DNA of 64,000 nucleotides from contig NZ_JBKAHK010000006.1 in assembly GCF_046298265.1 (NCBI RefSeq), forward strand, positions 248,001 to 312,000, read 5' to 3'. This stretch comes from Gillisia xinjiangensis (GTDB lineage: Bacteria > Bacteroidota > Bacteroidia > Flavobacteriales > Flavobacteriaceae). The translations under genes and the position numbers were made by a program. Below the pieces are notes generated by a model, which worked only from the letters and a program-made list of their open reading frames with translations, was not told where the DNA came from and did not search any database. This document shows, piece by piece, positions 17,184 through 25,863 of this stretch; the first letter of the stretch is position 1; each line of letters starts with the position of its first letter.

Positions 17184-17660
17184 TTGAAGACCTGGTTCCT
17201 GATATTATTTTCGATTTCCTTGTGCTGTAACGCGCAATTTTATGAATTTGAAAAAGAAAACTATTTTTTCGTTAGTACCGGAGTTGATCTCCGGAATGCT
17301 GTTTACCGGGGCACAGTAAATTCCCGGGCGTTGGATATAGTATTTGGAATGGGTGCCAGAACGGGGAATTTTCAGGCTGAAGCCTGGTATGAGTCTTTTA
17401 CAAGAATTAAATACGGAGCCTTTGGTATGAACCTGAATTATGTTTTTCGGCCGGAAAGAAGATGGGTTCCAATGGCAGGGATGGAGCTGGGATTTATAAG
17501 AAGACCAAAACATATCCATCCTTCTTTGGCTTTTATTGCACAATTGGATTATAATTTCTCCAGATTTTTTGTTTTCATAAGAGGTCAGGGAAAACTTCGT
17601 ACCGACCTGGAACATCTTACCAAAGGATCTGTTTATGGAGGAATAGGTTACAAATTCTGA
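17184..17660 (+). CDS. Small outer-membrane beta-barrel-like protein
   Basis: A 158-residue protein with a signal peptide (about residues 1-17, ending CNAQ) and then alternating hydrophobic and aromatic strands with glycine turns, ending in GSVYGGIGYKF, a C-terminal aromatic residue typical of outer-membrane barrels. The start is TTG. I know no specific function. The upstream 268 bases (16916-17183) hold only the promoter of the divergent lysozyme-like gene. The gene is convergent with mltG. Confidence 0.72.
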   Translation: MKTWFLILFSISLCCNAQFYEFEKENYFFVSTGVDLRNAVYRGTVNSRALDIVFGMGARTGNFQAEAWYESFTRIKYGAFGMNLNYVFRPERRWVPMAGMELGFIRRPKHIHPSLAFIAQLDYNFSRFFVFIRGQGKLRTDLEHLTKGSVYGGIGYKF

Positions 17661-17673
17661 ATTCTAATAAGCC

Positions 17674-18717
17674 TTACCTTTTCACTCCCTGTTTATTGAT
17701 CCAGCGAATATAAGCCTGCTTGTTGCGGTTGTGCTGAGCTAAATTTTCCGCAAATTTATGATAACCGAAATTTTCAACATCTGCCACGAAAAAGAAGTAT
17801 TTGTGTTTTTCATAATTTAAAACCGCATCTATAGAAGAAATATCCGGCATCGCAATAGGTCCGGGAGGCAATTCTTTATACAAATATGTATTGTACGGGG
17901 AGTCTATGGTAAGATCTTTATATAAAACCCTTTTAATTACGGTGTCAAAATTTTGTGATTTCTTCTTAATCGCAAATATCACAGTAGGATCTGCATCGAG
18001 TTTCCAACCATTTTTATACCGGTTCATATAAACCCCGGCAACTTTGGCCCGTTCGTCTACTTTAGCGGTTTCCTTTTGAACTATAGAAGCGATCACTGTA
18101 ACTTCATTTGGTGTGAGGTTGATTTCTGCAGCTTTACTCAATCGCTCGGGAGTCCAGAATCTGTTGTACTCCTTCAGCATTCTGTCCCGAAATCCTTCAG
18201 CTGAAGTATTCCAGAAAAATTCATATTGATTTGGAATATACATCGCCAGAGCGGTTTCAGCATTAAAATTATTCTGTTTCAAAAATGCTTCATCTTTCAT
18301 CATCTTCAAAATCGAACTGCTGTCTGCCTCAATCTGATTGGATATTCTACCTGCAAGATTTTCCAGGCGTTCCTGATTATTGTAAACAACCCGAACTGGT
18401 TTGTTGCCACTTCTTAAAACATTTATAATTTGATTGTTGTTCATGTTCTTATCAAGAATATACTTCCCCGCCTTTACATTTTGTGCATAATCCTTTTTTT
18501 GGGCAACTACATCAAATGCAGAAAGATCTTTTAAAAGAGGCTTTAAACTATCCATAACTGTAGCATAGGAAGCTCCTGTAGGAATATATACCGTGCTGGT
18601 ATCATTTTTAAAACTTGTATTGGGAGAGAAAATGTAATTGTAGATATTATAACTAAAAACACCTAACACAACAAGTCCAAGAATGGCAATAACAATAAGA
18701 ATTTTTTTAATGTACAT
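17674..18717 (-). CDS. mltG: Endolytic murein transglycosylase MltG
   Basis: A 347-residue YceG-family protein that cleaves nascent glycan strands and sets their length. One N-terminal membrane helix (about residues 5-27) anchors it, with the catalytic domain in the periplasm. Conserved blocks are VIASIVQKETAKVDERAKVAGVYMNR, which holds the conserved glutamate, and LDADPTVIFA, plus PYNTYLYKELPPGPIAMP near the C terminus. It overlaps the upstream GNAT gene by 11 bases in a dapF-GNAT-mltG operon, so wall-precursor synthesis and wall cutting are expressed together. Confidence 0.95.
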   Translation of the reverse strand: MYIKKILIVIAILGLVVLGVFSYNIYNYIFSPNTSFKNDTSTVYIPTGASYATVMDSLKPLLKDLSAFDVVAQKKDYAQNVKAGKYILDKNMNNNQIINVLRSGNKPVRVVYNNQERLENLAGRISNQIEADSSSILKMMKDEAFLKQNNFNAETALAMYIPNQYEFFWNTSAEGFRDRMLKEYNRFWTPERLSKAAEINLTPNEVTVIASIVQKETAKVDERAKVAGVYMNRYKNGWKLDADPTVIFAIKKKSQNFDTVIKRVLYKDLTIDSPYNTYLYKELPPGPIAMPDISSIDAVLNYEKHKYFFFVADVENFGYHKFAENLAQHNRNKQAYIRWINKQGVKR

Positions 18718-19237
18718 TGTTTATTAATTGGTATAAGATCTCATCTTTGAATTTTCCGTTTACCAGGATCCAGTCTTTTTTGATTCCTACCTTCCGGAAA
18801 TTATTTTTTTCGAATAAATTGATACTCGGCTGATTGTCTGCTGTTACACCTGAATACAACTGGTGAATCCCCAAATGACTGAAACAATAATCGGCGATCA
18901 AAGAAAGCGCTTCAGCTCCATAACCCTTACCCCTGTTTGATTCATCAACAATAAGAATTCCAAGTGCTGCCCTTCTATCTTTTGGTTCAAGATCAAAAAC
19001 ATCGATTAACCCAACAGGTTCTTGATCATTACTACAAATCATAAGCCGCAATTGTTTCACTTCATAAATATCCCTGTGTGAGTTCTGAAGATATTTTTTT
19101 ATTAAATATCGGGAATAAGGAACTTTGGTAGCACTTATCTCCCAAAATTCCTCTGTATTTTCTACCTCGAAAATAAAATCGAGGTCTTCAGGTTCCAGTG
19201 CCCTTAGATAAATTTTTTCTCCTTTTAAGGTCAACAT
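18707..19237 (-). CDS. GNAT-family acetyltransferase (RimJ/RimL-like)
   Basis: A 176-residue GNAT of the ribosomal-protein-acetylase-like branch: YLRALEPEDLDFIFEVEN at the N terminus, the acetyl-CoA loop in DESNRGKGYGAEAL and GVTADNQPSINLFEKNNFRKVG near the end. Substrate unknown. It overlaps dapF by 7 bases and mltG by 11 bases, so the three genes form one tightly coupled operon. Confidence 0.88.
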   Translation of the reverse strand: MLTLKGEKIYLRALEPEDLDFIFEVENTEEFWEISATKVPYSRYLIKKYLQNSHRDIYEVKQLRLMICSNDQEPVGLIDVFDLEPKDRRAALGILIVDESNRGKGYGAEALSLIADYCFSHLGIHQLYSGVTADNQPSINLFEKNNFRKVGIKKDWILVNGKFKDEILYQLINNVH

Positions 19238-20016
19238 TTTATTTCGCCTTTAAAAACATTTTCTGTTGGCCCTGTGAGCCAGATATTATGATAGCCACTT
19301 TCAGACTTTTCAAATGAAACTTCCAATTTTCCGCCGGGAGTTTCCAGATAAATGATGGTAGACTTTGTTTTTCCAATGGCATTTACGGCCAGTGCAACTG
19401 CAGTTACCCCTGTTCCGCAGGAATAAGTTTCATCCTCTACTCCCCGCTCATAGGTTCTTACCAAAAAGGATTCGGCGCCTGTTTGCTGAACAAAATTCAC
19501 ATTTGTTCCACCATCACTTTCATATTTTTCGGAATAACGGATTTTCGATCCATCCTTTTTTACATCAATATCGCCAACATTATCAGAAAAAATGATTTTG
19601 TGGGGTGAACCCGTATCCAGAAAGAGCTCATTTTCATTTAGATCCTCTGCATTAACATCCATCATTTTTAAACTGACCTTTCCATCATTTATAAACGCCT
19701 GATGCTGCCCGTCAATAGCATTAAATATAGTTTCAGAACCTATCATCCCAAGATGATTTGCAAATGCGACAATACATCTGCCACCATTTCCGCACATACT
19801 GCTTTGATTCCCGTCTGCATTAAAATAAACCATCTTAAAATCCTCATTTTCAACATGGGACGACTCCAGCAAAATCAAACCATCTGCTCCAATTCCAAAC
19901 CTGCGGTGACATAAATGATGTATGAGATTGGTATTATTTTTGGGGAATATATCTCCCCGGTTATCTATCATTATAAAATCGTTTCCTGTTCCGTGGAATT
20001 TGTGAAAGTTAACCAT
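19231..20016 (-). CDS. dapF: Diaminopimelate epimerase DapF
   Basis: A 261-residue enzyme that converts LL- to meso-diaminopimelate for lysine and peptidoglycan synthesis. The two catalytic cysteines are Cys75 in MCGNGGR and Cys200 in YSCGTGV; the N-terminal HKFHGTGNDFIMID is diagnostic. The frame is open further upstream (to 20094), but that extension is not family-like, so I start at MVNFHKFHG (20016; an alternative ATG is one codon earlier). A near-consensus -7 box (TATCTTTA on the minus strand, 20040-20047) lies 24 bases upstream. First gene of the dapF-GNAT-mltG operon. Confidence 0.95.
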   Translation of the reverse strand: MVNFHKFHGTGNDFIMIDNRGDIFPKNNTNLIHHLCHRRFGIGADGLILLESSHVENEDFKMVYFNADGNQSSMCGNGGRCIVAFANHLGMIGSETIFNAIDGQHQAFINDGKVSLKMMDVNAEDLNENELFLDTGSPHKIIFSDNVGDIDVKKDGSKIRYSEKYESDGGTNVNFVQQTGAESFLVRTYERGVEDETYSCGTGVTAVALAVNAIGKTKSTIIYLETPGGKLEVSFEKSESGYHNIWLTGPTENVFKGEIKC

Positions 20017-20130
20017 CATAAATTTGAAATTGGTGCTTGTAAAGATACAATAATATGAAGAAATTAACTCTTGAAAAGCACAGGTTCCAGACACAGAAGA
20101 AGAGAGATATAAATTAAATACAAACTTAAA

Positions 20131-21534
20131 ATGAAAAAATTCGCGACTTTATTAAGTGTTTCTGTCTTAGGCGGCATTATGACATTGGGTTCATATAAAT
20201 TATTCGTTGAGGAAGGGGATTTTTTGGATCCTGAAGAACAACGAATTGAAGCTCCCAGCAACCGGGTCCTTCCGGTTTCAAACAATACTGCTATTTATGG
20301 CACCAATGCCGATTTTACCGAGGCTGCTGAGAAAACTGTAAATGCGGTTGTTCACGTAAAAAATGTAGCGATTTTTGATCAACCAAGAAGTGTCTGGGAG
20401 CAATATTACCGGGGCGGAACTTCAGGAAAAGCAATTCAGGGCGCGGGATCCGGCGTAATTATAACTCCCGATGGCTATATAGTCACCAATAATCATGTGA
20501 TTAAGGATGCTAATGAAATTGAGGTTACCCTCAACAATAATAAAACATATAAAGCAACAGTTATTGGTACCGACTCCAAAGCCGATATCTCCCTTATTAA
20601 AATAGATGCCACCGATCTTGCATATATTCCGTTTGGAAATTCCAATAATATGAAAATTGGGGAATGGGTATTGGCCGTGGGAAATCCTTTTAATTTAACT
20701 TCCACCGTTACAGCGGGGATTGTAAGTGCAAAAGCACGGGATTTAAACGCCGGAGATGGATCACCACAATCATTTATTCAAACCGATGCTGCCATTAATC
20801 CGGGAAATAGCGGTGGTGCTTTGGTAAATATCAATGGAGAACTTATTGGTATAAATACCGCTATAACCTCTCAAACCGGGAGTTATATAGGATATGGTTT
20901 TGCGGTGCCTTCCAACAATGCACGGAAAATCGTGGAAGATCTTATCGAGTTTGGAAATGTACAACAGGGAATTTTAGGAATTCGTGGAGAGGATGTAAGC
21001 CCTCCAATTTCACAAAAATTTGAGCTCAATGTTTCTCAGGGCGTTTATGTGCATGATGTAGATTCGGGAAGTGGAGCCGCAGTCTCCGGAATTAAAACAG
21101 GAGATGTTATAAGACAAATTGACAATATCGAGGTAAGAAAAATGTCCGATCTTACTGGATATATCAATACAAAAAGACCGGATGATGTGGTTGAGGTAAA
21201 AATTATAAGAAACGGAAAAGAGCGCTCGCTGAAAGTTCCCTTAACCAAATATGAAACATATGTAATAAAACCAATAGGACTTGAAGTAGCAAATGCCTCT
21301 AAAGCCGAACTTAATAATTTCAAAATACAAAGTGGCGTTAAAATAATAAGGACGCTTTCCAAGGATAAACAATCCCAGGCTTTGGTAGGAATTATTATAA
21401 CCAGGCTTGATGATCAAAAAGTTTCAGATGTTTCTGATGTAGAAAAGATCTTAAACAAGAAAGATTCATCGGAACCCATAAGTGTAACATTTGTAAATGC
21501 TCAGGGCGAAGAACAAACCTATATCTGGAGGTAA
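20131..21534 (+). CDS. HtrA/DegP-family periplasmic serine protease
   Basis: A 467-residue S1C protease and chaperone. An N-terminal hydrophobic segment (about residues 5-25) serves as signal or anchor. The trypsin-like domain carries His122 (NNHVIKDA), Asp152 (ADISLIKID) and Ser227 (NPGNSGGALV), a complete triad. A first PDZ domain covers about 285-375 and a weaker second one about 380-465. It degrades or refolds misfolded envelope proteins. It is monocistronic, with a strong terminator at 21550-21590. Confidence 0.94.
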   Translation: MKKFATLLSVSVLGGIMTLGSYKLFVEEGDFLDPEEQRIEAPSNRVLPVSNNTAIYGTNADFTEAAEKTVNAVVHVKNVAIFDQPRSVWEQYYRGGTSGKAIQGAGSGVIITPDGYIVTNNHVIKDANEIEVTLNNNKTYKATVIGTDSKADISLIKIDATDLAYIPFGNSNNMKIGEWVLAVGNPFNLTSTVTAGIVSAKARDLNAGDGSPQSFIQTDAAINPGNSGGALVNINGELIGINTAITSQTGSYIGYGFAVPSNNARKIVEDLIEFGNVQQGILGIRGEDVSPPISQKFELNVSQGVYVHDVDSGSGAAVSGIKTGDVIRQIDNIEVRKMSDLTGYINTKRPDDVVEVKIIRNGKERSLKVPLTKYETYVIKPIGLEVANASKAELNNFKIQSGVKIIRTLSKDKQSQALVGIIITRLDDQKVSDVSDVEKILNKKDSSEPISVTFVNAQGEEQTYIWR

Positions 21535-21549
21535 TTTTTTGAAAAGTAT

Positions 21550-21590
21550 AAAGACCCCCATTGTTTAAAAAACAACGGGGGTCTTTTTTT
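21550..21590 (+). terminator. Intrinsic terminator after htrA-like gene
   Basis: AAAGACCCCCATTGTTT pairs with a near-perfect complement (AACAACGGGGGTCTTT) and is followed by a run of eight or more T. Confidence 0.9.
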
Positions 21591-21623
21591 TATAAAATAC
21601 TTTACGAAAACGATTGAATTCTA

Positions 21624-21631
21624 TACTTTTG
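21624..21631 (+). promoter_or_regulatory. -7 promoter box for GAPDH gene
   Basis: TACTTTTG matches TAnnTTTG exactly, 33 bases before the ATG at 21665. The -33 TTG element is not obvious at the usual spacing. Confidence 0.45.
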
Positions 21632-21664
21632 CCGCGTTTTAAAACATGAACCTAAAATATAAAA

Positions 21665-23113
21665 ATGGGATTTAACGAAGTTTACGAAAAGGAACTTGCC
21701 TTTCAAGCCGATCGCAGACGTGCATCGGTTGAATTTATTAAAATTGTAAGTGATTTATGGTATGATAAGTCGATTGAACTGGTCCTTTTCAGGAATCAAT
21801 TGATTAACCTTAATGTAAGTGACATTTTAAACCTTCATGAATATGCAGGTGAATTTGTTCAAAAACCTATTTCCATTTTTGATTCTGTTGAGATCGCCCA
21901 GGCTATAAAAAATCTTGACCTCCCTCCTGCCAAACTGGACATTGGAAAATTAACCTACGAGTATCACATTGAGGATGTAGATTACAATAACGCCACCGCT
22001 TTTATATCGAAAAAACTCAAAGATGCAAAGGAAAATCAGGAAGTGAAACCCAAGGATGTTGTGCTTTATGGCTTTGGTAGAATTGGCAGATTACTCGCTC
22101 GGGAATTGATGACCCGCACGGGAAAAGGGAACCAAATGAGACTAAGAGCCATCGTTACAAGAGGCTCAATAGATGCTAATGTTCTGGAAAAAAGAGCTTC
22201 TCTTCTAAAAAATGATTCGGTACATGGAGATTTCTCAGGCACAGTTTCCATAGACGAAGAAAATTCAGCATTGATAATTAATGGAACTACCGTACATATG
22301 ATCTCCGCGAACAATCCGGAAGAAATAGATTATACAACATACGGCATCAACGATGCACTTGTTATAGACAACACAGGTGCGTTTAGAGATAAGGAAGAAT
22401 TAAGCAGGCATCTTAAAAGCAATGGTGCTTCCAAAGTTTTATTAACGGCTCCGGGAAAAGGGATTCCAAATATAGTTCACGGGGTAAATCATAAAGAGTA
22501 TAATCCGGATACCGAGGATATTTTCTCTGCAGCTTCCTGTACCACAAACGCTATAGTTCCTGTGCTTAAAGCCATAGAAGACACCCTTGGAGTAGTTCAT
22601 GGGCATCTGGAGACTATTCATGCATATACCAATGATCAAAACCTTGTAGACAATATGCACAGCAAATACCGAAGAGGCCGTGCTGCGGGGCTGAATATGG
22701 TGATTACGGAGACCGGCGCAGGAAAAGCGATAGCGAAAACTTTGCCCGTTTTTGAAGGCAAACTTAGCTCCAATGCAATACGGGTTCCTGTTCCCAACGG
22801 CTCCCTCGCAATACTGAATTTACAGGTAGAGAACCCAACATCTGTCAACGATGTGAATGATATTTTGAAAAAATATGCGCTGGAAGGTGATTTGGTAGAA
22901 CAAATTAAATATTCCATTGATAATGAACTGGTGTCTACAGATATTGTAGGGTCTTCCCAACCTTCCATTTTTGACAGCAAAGCAACTATTGTTTCAAATA
23001 AGGGTGAAAATATTATTTTATATGTGTGGTATGATAATGAATATGGGTACAGCCAGCAAGTTATACGACTTGCAAAATACATTTCCAAAGTAAGACGTTA
23101 TACCTATTATTAG
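21665..23113 (+). CDS. gap: Long-form glyceraldehyde-3-phosphate dehydrogenase
   Basis: A 482-residue GAPDH with about 130 extra N-terminal residues compared with the usual 330-340-residue enzyme. The Rossmann motif YGFGRIGRLLA begins near 135, the catalytic cysteine is Cys292 in SAASCTTNAIVP, and HAYTNDQNLVDN with GRAAGLNMVITETGA follows. The enzyme oxidises glyceraldehyde 3-phosphate to 1,3-bisphosphoglycerate. The extension (helical, charged) is a known feature of a GAPDH subgroup in Bacteroidota and Proteobacteria; its role is not clear. The gene has its own promoter box and terminator. Possibly one of two GAPDHs in the genome. Confidence 0.92.
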   Translation: MGFNEVYEKELAFQADRRRASVEFIKIVSDLWYDKSIELVLFRNQLINLNVSDILNLHEYAGEFVQKPISIFDSVEIAQAIKNLDLPPAKLDIGKLTYEYHIEDVDYNNATAFISKKLKDAKENQEVKPKDVVLYGFGRIGRLLARELMTRTGKGNQMRLRAIVTRGSIDANVLEKRASLLKNDSVHGDFSGTVSIDEENSALIINGTTVHMISANNPEEIDYTTYGINDALVIDNTGAFRDKEELSRHLKSNGASKVLLTAPGKGIPNIVHGVNHKEYNPDTEDIFSAASCTTNAIVPVLKAIEDTLGVVHGHLETIHAYTNDQNLVDNMHSKYRRGRAAGLNMVITETGAGKAIAKTLPVFEGKLSSNAIRVPVPNGSLAILNLQVENPTSVNDVNDILKKYALEGDLVEQIKYSIDNELVSTDIVGSSQPSIFDSKATIVSNKGENIILYVWYDNEYGYSQQVIRLAKYISKVRRYTYY

Positions 23114-23134
23114 AACAATCAAATTGCACCTTTT

Positions 23135-23168
23135 TAATAGTCCGTCATTTGATGGGCTATTTTTTTTC
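23135..23168 (+). terminator. Intrinsic terminator after GAPDH gene
   Basis: AATAGTCCGTCA pairs with TGATGGGCTATT (two G-U pairs in RNA) around a short loop, followed by eight T. Confidence 0.85.
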
Positions 23169-23347
23169 TGAATAATGAAAGATCAAAATTTGGTATTCAT
23201 AAAATGAAGGGGGATTTCTATGTATCCTACTTTCAAATAATAAACTATTTTTGAAATATAATTTAGATTCATAGCAGAAATACCATTTTTCGGCAATAAG
23301 TTTTTTTCCTTTGCGTTTTTAAGTTAATTTAACCCAAAAGCATACCA

Positions 23348-23932
23348 ATGAACAAACCATTAATTTTAAGTATTTTATTACTTGCGTTTAACTTCAGTCT
23401 TAATGCCCAGGACTTTAACAGTGGTGAAAGCCCGGTTGAAGAGGAATTCACGAACCTTATCGAGAAGTCAAATGACTACCAGGGTTTTAAAGTGGTGGAT
23501 TATAATGAACTAATCACCTTAAAGAAAAATACTTCTGAGTTTATTTCCAAATTAAATGACGAGATAACTACCCAACAAAATACTATAGATCAACATCAAC
23601 AGGAAATTTCAGAATTAAAATCGGAATTGGAAACTACCCGGCAAAATCTTGAAAAAGTAACTGCAGAGAAAGATGCAATTACATTTTTAGGAGTCCCTTT
23701 CAGCAAAAGTGGATATATGTCATTAATGTGGGGAATAATTACAGTGCTTATTATCGCTTTGGTGTTTTTTATCTTCAGATTTAAGAAAGGCCATGCTCAA
23801 ACTTCAGAAGCACGCCGAAATCTATCGGCTACCGAAAAGGAATTTGAAGTTTATCGTACAAAAGCACTTGAAAAGGAACAACGTTTAGGCAGACTTCTTC
23901 AGGATGAGCGAAATAAAGCCAGTGACAAATAA
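23348..23932 (+). CDS. Exported coiled-coil protein with one central membrane helix
   Basis: A 194-residue protein of unknown function. Residues 1-20 form a signal peptide (SLNAQ). Residues about 60-108 (SKLNDEITTQQNTIDQHQQE and on) are a coiled coil, about 120-141 a membrane helix (SLMWGIITVLIIALVFFIF), and the C terminus is highly charged. I recall homologues beside trmD in Flavobacteriia that are sometimes named tRNA (guanine-N1)-methyltransferase by transfer from that neighbour; no methyltransferase motif is visible here. TrmD follows after 73 bases. Confidence 0.75.
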   Translation: MNKPLILSILLLAFNFSLNAQDFNSGESPVEEEFTNLIEKSNDYQGFKVVDYNELITLKKNTSEFISKLNDEITTQQNTIDQHQQEISELKSELETTRQNLEKVTAEKDAITFLGVPFSKSGYMSLMWGIITVLIIALVFFIFRFKKGHAQTSEARRNLSATEKEFEVYRTKALEKEQRLGRLLQDERNKASDK

Positions 23933-24005
23933 GCATCCAGGTATTATTGCGAAACTATTATTATAAAGATATTCGCATCTTTGGAAAATAAATTTTTACA
24001 GAAAA

Positions 24006-24686
24006 ATGCGAATAGATATTATTACAGTAGTTCCTGATATATTAACCAGTCCGTTTGAAGTCTCTATTTTAAAAAGAGCGATTGAAAAAGGTTTGGTTGA
24101 AATTCACCTGCACAATCTTAGGGATTATGTAACCGACAATTACAAGCAAATTGATGATTATCAATTTGGAGGCGGCGCGGGAATGGTGATGATGATAGAA
24201 CCTATTGATAAATGCATCTCCGCTTTAAAGTCAGAAAGGAATTATGATGAGATCATTTATATGACACCAGATGGGGAACGTTTTAATCAAAGGATGGCCA
24301 ATTCCCTCTCTCTAAAGGAAAATATCATCATACTTTGCGGACACTACAAAGGTGTAGACCAAAGGGTTCGGGATCATTTTATAACCAGGGAAATTTCCAT
24401 TGGAGACTATGTGTTATCCGGCGGCGAGCTTGCAGCAGCCGTGGTTTGTGATTCCATAATACGATTGATCCCCGGGGTATTGGGAAATGAAACTTCTGCT
24501 TTAACCGATTCCTTTCAGGATGACCTGCTGGCACCACCTGTATACACAAGGCCAGCCGAATATAAAGGATGGAAGGTTCCTGAGATTTTAACCTCCGGGA
24601 ATTTTCCGAAAATAGAAACCTGGAGAGAGGAACAATCTTATTTAAGAACAAAAAAGCTGCGCCCGGATCTTCTTGGTGAATATTAA
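24006..24686 (+). CDS. trmD: tRNA (guanine-N1-)-methyltransferase TrmD
   Basis: A 226-residue SPOUT methyltransferase that makes m1G37 in tRNAs with a G36 anticodon and prevents +1 frameshifting. Conserved blocks: YQFGGGAGMVMM, YMTPDGERFNQ, IILCGHYKGVDQRV and the trefoil-knot SAM site ISIGDYVLSGGELAA. Length is normal. In many bacteria the order is rpsP-rimM-trmD-rplS; here only rplS follows, with its own promoter between, and the gene before is a coiled-coil membrane protein. Confidence 0.97.
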   Translation: MRIDIITVVPDILTSPFEVSILKRAIEKGLVEIHLHNLRDYVTDNYKQIDDYQFGGGAGMVMMIEPIDKCISALKSERNYDEIIYMTPDGERFNQRMANSLSLKENIIILCGHYKGVDQRVRDHFITREISIGDYVLSGGELAAAVVCDSIIRLIPGVLGNETSALTDSFQDDLLAPPVYTRPAEYKGWKVPEILTSGNFPKIETWREEQSYLRTKKLRPDLLGEY

Positions 24687-24703
24687 ACCCTCAATGAGGT
24701 ATT
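24684..24703 (+). repeat. Dispersed palindromic element, shortened copy 3
   Basis: ACCCTCAATGAGGT overlaps the bases just past the trmD stop codon and matches the first half of the element at 1818-1847. The CCCCGAGG half is missing. Confidence 0.45.
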
Positions 24704-24718
24704 AAATAATTTTCTTGC

Positions 24719-24748
24719 TTGTTTATACCATTAAATTTCATAATTTTG
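24719..24748 (+). promoter_or_regulatory. Consensus Bacteroidota promoter for rplS
   Basis: TTG at 24719-24721, a 19-base spacer, then TAATTTTG at 24741-24748. Both boxes and the spacing match the primary sigma factor consensus of this phylum. It separates rplS transcription from trmD. Confidence 0.85.
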
Positions 24749-24752
24749 CACT

Positions 24753-24821
24753 CGTTTCTGAATCAACCTCTGGCGAAATCCGTGAATGTTGGTTTAGACC
24801 AGCTATTTAAAATATCAAATT
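24753..24821 (+). promoter_or_regulatory. Candidate L19 leader RNA
   Basis: The roughly 70-base leader of rplS can form competing stems: AACC (24764-24767 region) with GGTT, CTGG with CCAG, and a tight hairpin TGGT-TTAG-ACCA just before the start. Ribosomal-protein leaders that bind their own product are common, and I recall a predicted L19 leader in flavobacteria, but I cannot test a match here. Confidence 0.4.
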
Positions 24822-25172
24822 ATGGAAGCGTTAATTAAATTCGTTCAAGACGAGTTCGTTACTAAAAAAGATTTTCCTGAATTTTCTGCCGGTGACACCA
24901 TCACTGTTTACTATGAAATTAAGGAGGGAGCAAAAACCCGTACTCAGTTTTTTAGAGGGGTAGTTATTCAGGTTAAAGGAACAGGAAATTCAAAAACATT
25001 TACCATTAGAAAAATAAGTGGTACTGTTGGAGTGGAACGTATATTCCCTGTAAATATGCCAGCCTTACAAAAAGTTGAAATCAATAAGCGTGGTGCTGTA
25101 AGAAGAGCACGTATTTATTATTTCAGAGGACTTACAGGTAAAAAAGCCCGTATCAAGGAAGAAAGAAGATAA
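24822..25172 (+). CDS. rplS: 50S ribosomal protein L19
   Basis: A 116-residue ribosomal protein bL19, at the 30S-50S interface. FSAGDTITVYYEIKEGAKTR, FRGVVIQVKGTG, TFTIRKISGTVGVERIFPV and the C-terminal RRARIYYFRGLTGKKARIKE are typical. It is transcribed from its own strong promoter (24719-24748) and ends in a clear terminator (25194-25217). Confidence 0.97.
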   Translation: MEALIKFVQDEFVTKKDFPEFSAGDTITVYYEIKEGAKTRTQFFRGVVIQVKGTGNSKTFTIRKISGTVGVERIFPVNMPALQKVEINKRGAVRRARIYYFRGLTGKKARIKEERR

Positions 25173-25193
25173 TACTTCATTCCTCAAAAATTT

Positions 25194-25217
25194 AAAAGCC
25201 CCTTTTTGGGGCTTTTT
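25194..25217 (+). terminator. Intrinsic terminator after rplS
   Basis: AAAAGCCCC and GGGGCTTTT form a 9-bp stem with a T-rich loop, followed by a T-run. Confidence 0.92.
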
Positions 25218-25505
25218 CAATGGATATAATCCAAGTAAAAATATAGTGTTTTCCCCTAAAACACTTCCAAACAGAAATTCAAATCACAAGAAATCAAATA
25301 CAAGAAACTGGTTATCAAAAAGTTAAAGTCATTGATATATTAATTTTCTTGTTGTAAATTGAAGTGTTCTTAAAACTTTTACGGAATGATACGATGATTT
25401 CCGGAGTTTTAATGAATGTAAAGCAATATACTTTACCACGGTTTTTATCTTTTAGAAATGAATCTTTTGCACACAAAAATCATTCAGAGCGATAAAGACC
25501 AATTT

Positions 25506-25667
25506 GATATAATTTGGGTGCGTTTGTAAACAAATTGTATCATGTGAACTAATGCACGTATTAAGTTCTATTAACAGACTTATATAGATTTTAAAAGATC
25601 TTGCGGTAAAGCTTTAGTTCATCAGAAGCCATTTCAATATACAATGTATGTTGAAATGGCTTTTTAT
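25506..25667 (+). ncRNA. Candidate structured small RNA with intrinsic terminator
   Basis: Within the gene-free stretch 25218-25863 the segment 25506-25667 is rich in pairing: GATATAATTTG (25506-25516) with CAAATTGTATC (25531-25541); TGAACTAA (25545-25552) with TTAGTTCA (25614-25621), extended by two more pairs past one mismatch; and a strong terminator stem (AGCCATTTCAA with TTGAAATGGCT, 25627-25660) followed by TTTTTATTT. No protein gene precedes this terminator. It could be a 6S-like or other small RNA, or the remains of a leader. The 5' end is not defined. Confidence 0.45.
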
Positions 25668-25863
25668 TTAAATATTTCCCAAAACCATTCCAGTTCCAGG
25701 TTCCCAGACTATGATAAAAGATTGAAAAATCTTATCTTCGCGACACAAAGTATTGAGACATTCTTCATACCTTTTATAGCTTTCATCAAATATCAGGACT
25801 TATTTTATTAAATGCATGATTTTTAAAATTTTGTCCCTAACAACGTAAAACAAAATACACGAT

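Noticed and set aside
20017..20094. Longer start for dapF
   Set aside because: The extension lacks family similarity and crosses the likely -7 box of the operon.
23348..23932. Naming this protein a tRNA (guanine-N1)-methyltransferase
   Set aside because: TrmD itself is the next gene; this protein has only signal, coiled-coil and membrane features.
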